From the NCBI GenBank assembly GCA_030686995.1, contig CM060704.1:170869718-170933717 (forward strand): a stretch of 64,000 nt of DNA, written 5' to 3'. Shown piece after piece: positions 58,350 to 64,000 of this stretch. The notes beneath the pieces were generated by a model. It did not search any database. It was not told where the DNA came from and worked only from the letters and a program-made list of their open reading frames with translations. How positions within the stretch are numbered: position 1 is the first letter of the stretch; each line of letters starts with the position of its first letter. The DNA comes from Artemisia argyi (lineage: Eukaryota > Streptophyta > Magnoliopsida > Asterales > Asteraceae). Made by a program: the position numbers and the translations under genes.

Positions 58350-59879
58350 TTACACGATTGAGCCCTTTGGACCAATAAAGAAAACGAGTAAAGGTCTCAG
58401 TTTGTTCTGAAGATTGCCAACCCATATCATATGGGGTGGATTTGGACCATAAATCTTCATAGAGCCCTGATGCAACACGATCAAGGCACCTAAAACCGTA
58501 ACGATTACCTTAATAATCTTTGACCAGGCCCGCAGTTGCTTCTCAACCAACTTTTGACACCAAACTCTCGGCGTGCTTTCATAAACTTTGTTCAACTGAG
58601 CCAAAGTCTTATTCAACTCCGTTTCAACACTGTCATTCCCATGGGATCTTTGCATCCCATTAAACATTTTAATGATAGCCTCATCACCCAAATCACCTGT
58701 GATAACTTTCCCTTCACGCAATAACTTCACGTCCTTAACATTATCAATTATCCCACACAAGAAATCAACATATTTGGTCAGTTCAAGACCATATTCAGAT
58801 GCAAAACTATAACTTGCCATTAATTTCTCGTAAGCTACCAAGTTTCTCAACACGACCTCTGAATTGTTGTTGAGAGTGATAAGAGGTAGATAACAAACTC
58901 GCTCTTTGCCATTGACAAATTTTATGTTCCTTATACCGTCGTTTGTAGGTGACAAACGAAACCTTACTCGTGAAATATTCCAAAGTTGTGAGACAGTAGG
59001 CACTTTAATCTCATGTATCATCTCATCACTTTCAGCAAAATGTTGCTTTATAAATTCCACGATTCCAAGAAAAGGTTGAGCTCCTGGTATTAATATTGCG
59101 ACTTTCATAATAGTTTCTACTAGATCTAGCTTCACATCTTTTTCAACTGGATCACTTATAGGGTCTGTGACTTCGACTTTTCTTAATATCGGTGTCTCAT
59201 TGTTGACAATAGAATGGTACATATAATCAAGTAGATGATTAACTTGACCAAAATTTGTTTTAACATTTGATAGGCTAAAAGGTGAAAGAGACTCACAAAA
59301 AACCCGAAACTCGGATTCCAAGTAATCATCTCGGACTTGAGCACTTTCGCCTAATAAGGCCTTACATATTTCCTTCAATACAATAAGCGGAATCTGGTTC
59401 TCTAACATGATCAAATCATTCGGTTCTACAGCAAGACCACTATTTGAATAAGTAGTAAGTTGATCAATCAAGACGATACCGTCAATTGTGAATAACCATG
59501 CTAACGTATTGTAATCAGAATCTAGATACATATAGTAGCATGCACAAATTAAGGGAACAATCTCTCTTACCTTTTCAACGATTTGTTGTTGGCAGTTATA
59601 AATTTGATAAGGCTTTAGTACTCTTTTTACAGCTGTGAGCTTGTTTTGTTCCATCTGGTGATAGAGCTCAGGGTGAAAATGATGATTCGGCCCAAGCCCT
59701 ATTCGTTGAGGAACATATGCTTCAAGGTTTTCGGATTTTACGGTTTTAGGAATCTCAAATATGGAAACTGGAGGTGCTTCTATCGTGACTGCAAGTTGGG
59801 TTTTTAAGTTTTTGCTTATCTTATCCACCCATGGTGTGTTGCCTGCGTTCGGATTCATAAAAGAGTTCAAGGAAGCCAT
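58350..59879 (-). CDS. DUF247-E, intact DUF247 (PF03140) protein, 509 aa
   Basis: Single uninterrupted frame from ATG 59879. DUF247 landmarks are AYVPQRIGLGPNHHFHPELY (about 54-73), LAWLFTIDGIVLIDQL (126-141), MLENQIPLIVLKEI (158-171), LLDYMYHSIVNNE (about 216-228), YLPLITLNNNSEVVLRNLVA (330-349), and DVKLLREGKVITGDL and IIKMFNGM (383-409). A membrane helix follows (IIKVIVTVLGALIVL, about 455-469), then a 40-residue tail that is longer than usual. Length is normal for the family (about 430-550). Molecular function is unknown. In grasses certain DUF247 genes sit at the S and Z self-incompatibility loci, but nothing here shows such a role. It is the only intact member of the local cluster. DUF247-C is its closest relative. 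Confidence 0.9.
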   Translation of the reverse strand: MASLNSFMNPNAGNTPWVDKISKNLKTQLAVTIEAPPVSIFEIPKTVKSENLEAYVPQRIGLGPNHHFHPELYHQMEQNKLTAVKRVLKPYQIYNCQQQIVEKVREIVPLICACYYMYLDSDYNTLAWLFTIDGIVLIDQLTTYSNSGLAVEPNDLIMLENQIPLIVLKEICKALLGESAQVRDDYLESEFRVFCESLSPFSLSNVKTNFGQVNHLLDYMYHSIVNNETPILRKVEVTDPISDPVEKDVKLDLVETIMKVAILIPGAQPFLGIVEFIKQHFAESDEMIHEIKVPTVSQLWNISRVRFRLSPTNDGIRNIKFVNGKERVCYLPLITLNNNSEVVLRNLVAYEKLMASYSFASEYGLELTKYVDFLCGIIDNVKDVKLLREGKVITGDLGDEAIIKMFNGMQRSHGNDSVETELNKTLAQLNKVYESTPRVWCQKLVEKQLRAWSKIIKVIVTVLGALIVLHQGSMKIYGPNPPHMIWVGNLQNKLRPLLVFFIGPKGSIV

Positions 59880-60260
59880 GCTATGATAGTCCGAAACTGT
59901 TTACTTGTGTATTGAAGTACGACTAGCTAATTAAGGTTATGAAGTTAAAAAATATAAATGTGTAGTACACTTAAAGTTAAGAACATAAAATGGTGTACAA
60001 TAATAGAAGAGATATAAGCAACAAGCATGGCCACAAGAACAGATTTTGGATAACTTAGTTCGTATACCAGCCAATCAAAACATATATTGTCATCTTTTAA
60101 GTTATCTTCCACTTTGATTTTAAATAGAAAACAAGACTAGCTGCGCCTCGCTGGTCCTGATATGAGTCGGCATCTCCTTTACGGTAGTGGCAAATCTGTC
60201 AAGAAAATAGAAACAATATGCTGTTTAAACATATAATGAAACGCGTGTGTTTGCTACCGT
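59880..60260. other. Upstream region of DUF247-E
   Basis: No gene. On the minus strand a TATA-like ttatatttttt lies about 75 bases upstream of the ATG (near 59950), a weak promoter candidate. Confidence 0.35.
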
Positions 60261-60690
60261 CACTACAAAAAAACTAGTTGAATTCTTCACATTTTAAAGG
60301 CCAAATTGCCACATTTAAAAATGTGTAAAATTATTAATTTCACGCTTTTCCATATGTGGTAATAATGGATGTAATAACTTTTACTACAAATATAAGTGTA
60401 GAGATATTATCTAAATGTCTATTGTTAAAAGTGTGGAAAGTTTTTTTGAATGTCACACCTAAAAGTGGCAAAATTGCAAAAAATGTTCAAAAATAAAAAT
60501 GTGGAGACATTTGCTACACATATAAGTGTAGCTTTATTATAATTGTAGACACTTATATATGTGAATTATTATTTAAATATTTGTTACACCTATAAATGTA
60601 GCAAAATTATTATCTATATAAAATAAAACTCCACAGTTGACTATACCGTGGCAAAATAAGTGTGGAGAATAGCACTATTTTTTGTAAGGT
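60261..60690. mobile_element. Short CACTA-terminus element (degraded)
   Basis: Begins CACTACAAAAAAACTAG. Its far end reads ctattttttgtaaggtag, close to the inverse of the start but not a clean GTAGTG. The interior repeats short motifs (tataagtgtagc, aagtgtggag). No ORF or clear 3-bp duplication. Confidence 0.5.
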
Positions 60691-60900
60691 AGTCTCCATC
60701 AACCACGGGAATTATGAGGGATAAAATTTTGAGCCTAGGCTAAAAGTTGATCCCTTATAAAGGTTCTTATTCAATCCAATACCAAGGTCACACTTCGCGG
60801 GGCGGACATACATCACTATAAGAAAAAGTGTCAGTGGGCGTTTATATTTTGTCACTAAATCAAACAAGAGTTACTGCGTTTTATCACTTTTATGTGTTGC

Positions 60901-60947
<47 letters not shown>

Positions 60948-61878
60948 TGTGACTAAAGATAGTTTCGGAATAGGCTTATATAATAACACGAGAAAAGTGT
61001 GGGTATATGTTTTTGGTTGTTGTGACACAGTTTTTAGTGAACAATTGTCAGTACAGCCCAAAACTATAAACTTTTACCAACACGTTTTAATATGTATCAC
61101 TAAAAGCTCAGAATTAGGGACAGCTCCGTGTGTCACTTCTCTTGTAATGCGTTAGGGTGGACAATGTGCTACAAGTTATTTATGTTATAAATAAATTCTG
61201 GTCTTTTAACGGTGCTACCAGTAAGCTTTATCGAGTGGCACCGATTTAGTGACCAACTCTAATTTCTAATTAGAGTTGAGCTCAAAGTGTTAAATAGTTG
61301 TCCTGAATTAGTTGGGTAAAAATTTGGGTTTAAACCGAATATAGTTAAAACTAATTAACCGAAATTTAAGTTGATAACAAACACATATGACCCGCCTTGT
61401 TGTGACTCCTGATATATTACGTGACGCATATTCCATCGATCTTTAGTGTCTAATGCTACATAACTTATTTTATTTTAACGGCATTTGTATTACAACCTAA
61501 CAAGAAGCTACTAGCTAGGAGAATACAATTATGATAGAATATTACAAGGATTGCTACAACACTCAATCTAACTAAAAAAACGTTTTCTATATGTGTTTGC
61601 TATCTAAGAGGCAAGTGTGTGTAGAGCTTGATGACATTGAAAATGAGATATTTCTTTGGACGTTTTGTGTTAAGCGTAGTTTTGTTACGGAAGCGCTAAA
61701 GGATATGATTGATAAGGTGGATTGAACAACAGGATTGCTACATATATAGCAGCGGTTTTTTTCCCGGGATTATATTCGCAGATATACACGTGTTATATAT
61801 AGCATATATTATTTTCCATATGTACCCAAAGCTCATGCTCGATAACATCACTGAAACAAATTAATGAATTAAAGAACT
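60691..61878. other. Spacer with further degraded element ends and an A run
   Basis: A second CACTATAAGAAAAA-type end is at 60834 and its far end is not evident. A run of about 37 A lies at 60908-60944. A short plus-strand reading near 61590-61725 (ELDDIENEIFLWTFCVKRSF) is open but unrecognised. No supported gene. Confidence 0.4.
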
Positions 61879-62116
61879 TCAACCTTTTAATAAAACTGTT
61901 AACGTACGATTAATCACCGTCCACAAAGAAAACAACCTCTTTTCCATAAACTTAAATATCTTCACAACCATCCTCTTCTTGTAGTAATTATTACAGTGCT
62001 AATCTTTGCAACGGTCTTGCTACCATGATTCCTGGTTTCTTTTGTTCATCCCGTTGAATAATTTGGCAATCTGATCCTTTGTTGAGTCACCTTTTAATAA
62101 TTCCCTTTTTCCTTTA

Positions 62117-62296
62117 GACTATGTTTATTGGTGACCTTTGGTGTGGGTTGTGGGTTGGGGTCACGACCGATTCTCCCCTTTCAACCAATCACAAATTGAC
62201 ATGTGGCAATCGGTTGTGACTTTAGGTCACCAAGTGACCACAAGTTGGCAATCTCTTGTGACCGGTTGTGACTTTAGGTCACCAATAAACATAGTC
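62117..62296. mobile_element. MITE with perfect 21-bp inverted termini, TTA duplication
   Basis: 180 bases. The first 21 bases (gactatgtttattggtgacc and one more) are exactly repeated in inverse at the end. TTA flanks both sides (62114-62116, 62297-62299), as in Tourist/Harbinger MITEs. The perfect termini indicate a young insertion. It splits the DUF247-F coding trace between AKTS and ELLKGD. Confidence 0.92.
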
Positions 62297-62872
62297 TTAG
62301 AAGTCTTTGCATCTTCAACATTGTCAATAATAATTCCGCTTATCAGATCAACGTATTATGAAATTTAGTGATTGGAATAAGAATAGATCGTAGCTTCATA
62401 TGTTGCCACGTTCCTTAATACCACTCAATTGACATCTAACGTTATTATAGGAAACTAGGCAAGTATATATAAAGCAGCTTCTTGTTCTACAAACTTAATG
62501 CCGTTTATACCTCATTAGTAGATTGTAATGTAATCCCTGCATAGTAGTGCAGGGATGACACATACTGACATACAGTATTTTAATCACCTCAACCACAGGA
62601 CATTAAATATTACCAAGATCCTTGACAATGCTTAGGCCCACTATTATCAAGATTTTTGCAATGGCATGTTTTGAATAACTTAGAGCAGTTTCAAGATTTT
62701 TCTACCAACCGGAAACTTCATGGCTACTTTTGTAATTTCGCCTAGATTATCGCAAGTTGAATTTAAGTCTTCTTGATGATGATCAACGACCTCTATTTCT
62801 TCTGACGCTGTCTGGCTTTCTATTTTGTCTTCTACTTAAGGGGCACTTTCAGTTTCAGGAGAACCATTGTCA

Positions 62873-63438
62873 GTATTTTTTGGGTAAAAGGTCAACGATC
62901 CGGTAAATATATTACTCCAAAAAATATTTAAGTACAACGGATATGAGTGAATCCCATATCTCAGCCCATTACATAGGCTAAAAGCTTACATAACAAGATA
63001 CTTCCTATTTTCTAGACAAGAAAACAAACCACAACCACATAATATTGAGACTCGAACAAACATAAAACTACTTCCTATGACCTTGGAGATTAAAGCCATA
63101 AATGGCATTAAGAGCATCCAATTCTCCTGGAAGATCATAAATTTGCTTCGAGTAATCATCATAGTCATCAAGCTCATCTTCACGCTCATGACCTCCACCA
63201 AAAAGATTTGCTGATTCGTCGAACGTGTTAAGAACCTCCTCCTCATCACTATCAGAGACCACAACCTCACCCACTTTGGAAAATGGATTAGCCCTCTTAG
63301 TGACAGAGGCAGACGGAATAGGATGACCTTCATCATCCACAAGAGTAGCTTTCCCATCGATAAGTAGCTTTTCAAGCTTACTAATTTTCTCAACTATAGG
63401 AGTAGAACCACCTTAGCTTCCTTAGTTCCCATTGAATC
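62873..63438 (-). mobile_element. 5'-truncated copy of the ORF1-only LINE
   Basis: It matches 54282 to about 54825: the same ttacccaaaaaa 3' end, the same trailer, and the last roughly 90-140 codons of ORF1 (ESANLFGGGHEREDELDDYD). It stops inside ORF1. Imperfect flanking copies of cattgt(c/t)agt at about 62864 and 63434 look like the target duplication. It lies inside DUF247-F right after YHMMTNN. Confidence 0.88.
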
Positions 63439-63816
63439 ATTGTTAGTCATCATGTGATACGTGAGATCCAATAGATGCAAATGTTTTGATTCACAGTAAG
63501 AGAGTTTGTTCAACAAAATAGCTCTTTGAGTTTTTATCGATCAATAATTCTCGAAACTTGATGTTTCCTTCACGACAATGGTTTTGTTCAGAAAACGACT
63601 TAACACATGCAATCTTGTACTTTTCCTTCGTATATAAATGTGGATCCAGGTGATGGTATGGAACTAAAGCAATAACATGTGGAAGATAAGCTTCCGACTT
63701 GAAAAGGCTAATTGATTTTGGAACTCTGAAAACGCAAATGAGGGTTACATTGTCGATAGTAACTTCCTTGTAACTATCTTTCCGCTAATTTGATCAACCC
63801 ATCTTTGCTCATTATG

Positions 63817-64000
63817 TGAATTAGAGTCATTTCCCATAACTGAATAATGAGGAGAGTGCACAGTATAAATAATAATACAACAAAGCTACACGGTCTTGGC
63901 CAATACAAACTATGCTAAATACTAACAATTTATGTGAATTAGGCTAATTTCCCATAATTGAATAATGAGAAGTGTACAGAATAAATAATAATACAACAAG
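63817..64000. repeat. Direct repeat at the start of DUF247-F
   Basis: 63817-63888 and 63932-64000 are about 90% identical (atgtgaatta to aataatacaacaa). The second copy contains a diverged ATGGGAAAT start followed by a stop, so the 5' end and upstream region of DUF247-F was duplicated. Confidence 0.75.

Larger units (their letters stand above)
61879..63837 (-). pseudogene. DUF247-F, internally deleted, split by a MITE and a LINE fragment
   Basis: ATG at 63837 (MGNDSNSHNEQRWVDQI). In shifted frames it shows EAYLPHVIALVPYHHLDPHL and CESKHLHLLDLTYHMMTNN, then (after the LINE) ITKVAMKFPVGRKIL, then VVLRNVATYEATI, VDLISGIIIDNVEDAKTS and (after the MITE) ELLKGDSTKDQIAKLFNGMN, and the C-terminal YYKKRMVVKIFKFMEKRL membrane part to a TGA at 61879. 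The order is that of DUF247. The central ENQIP block is missing, so there was also an internal deletion. Many stops and shifts are present. Confidence 0.85.

Noticed and set aside
58350..59879. Assigning DUF247-E a self-incompatibility role
   Set aside because: That link is known for specific grass genes; nothing in this sequence shows it for this locus.

Overview
This is a gene-poor, transposon-rich stretch of plant nuclear DNA. The evidence is intron-bearing remnants with GT-AG sites, Ty1/copia-type and other LTR retrotransposons, CACTA, Harbinger, LINE, SINE and MITE insertions, and a family of DUF247 (PF03140) genes, which are plant-specific. The Cys-rich retrotransposon polypeptide at the left end is of a type I associate from memory with Asteraceae annotations, so an Asteraceae eudicot is my best guess (inference, no search run).

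Layout. 1-7714: most of a non-autonomous LTR retrotransposon with a tRNA-Asp-type primer site, one large ORF and a 3.9-kb right LTR. It is inserted in a second, Sirevirus-like non-autonomous element whose tail and LTR run to about 11184. 11185-15050: mostly unassigned DNA with exon-like scraps and a fragment of a 40S ribosomal protein SA gene. 15055-22160: an ancient direct duplication whose two copies carry different later insertions (MITEs, a Harbinger remnant, a SINE). 22981-28860: two terminal-inverted-repeat elements lying on either side of one (TA)n tract. The first carries a piece of a MET1-type DNA methyltransferase gene.

28984-63837: a minus-strand cluster of DUF247 genes and pseudogenes, called A to F here. 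Only E (58350-59879) is intact. A is split by a 7-kb CACTA element (29308-36330) and was then partly duplicated in tandem. B is split by a copia element (41904-49967). C is frameshifted and truncated. D is an N-terminal scrap that has lost its ATG. F is broken by a MITE and a LINE fragment. Between C and D, an older LINE holds a Mutator-like element, which in turn holds a complete ORF1-only LINE (54282-56840) with a 17-bp target duplication.

How it fits together: apart from DUF247-E, and possibly a small conserved ORF at 56873-57085, nothing looks like a working host gene. Much of the rest can be read as a timeline. Several insertions have target duplications visible here, and several have an empty site in the paralogous copy, so their relative order can be worked out. 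The most unusual items are the templated tandem duplication at 35022-40138, the 2.3-kb foldback inside the CACTA element, the ORF1-only LINE, and the MET1 fragment carried by a (TA)n-flanked element.
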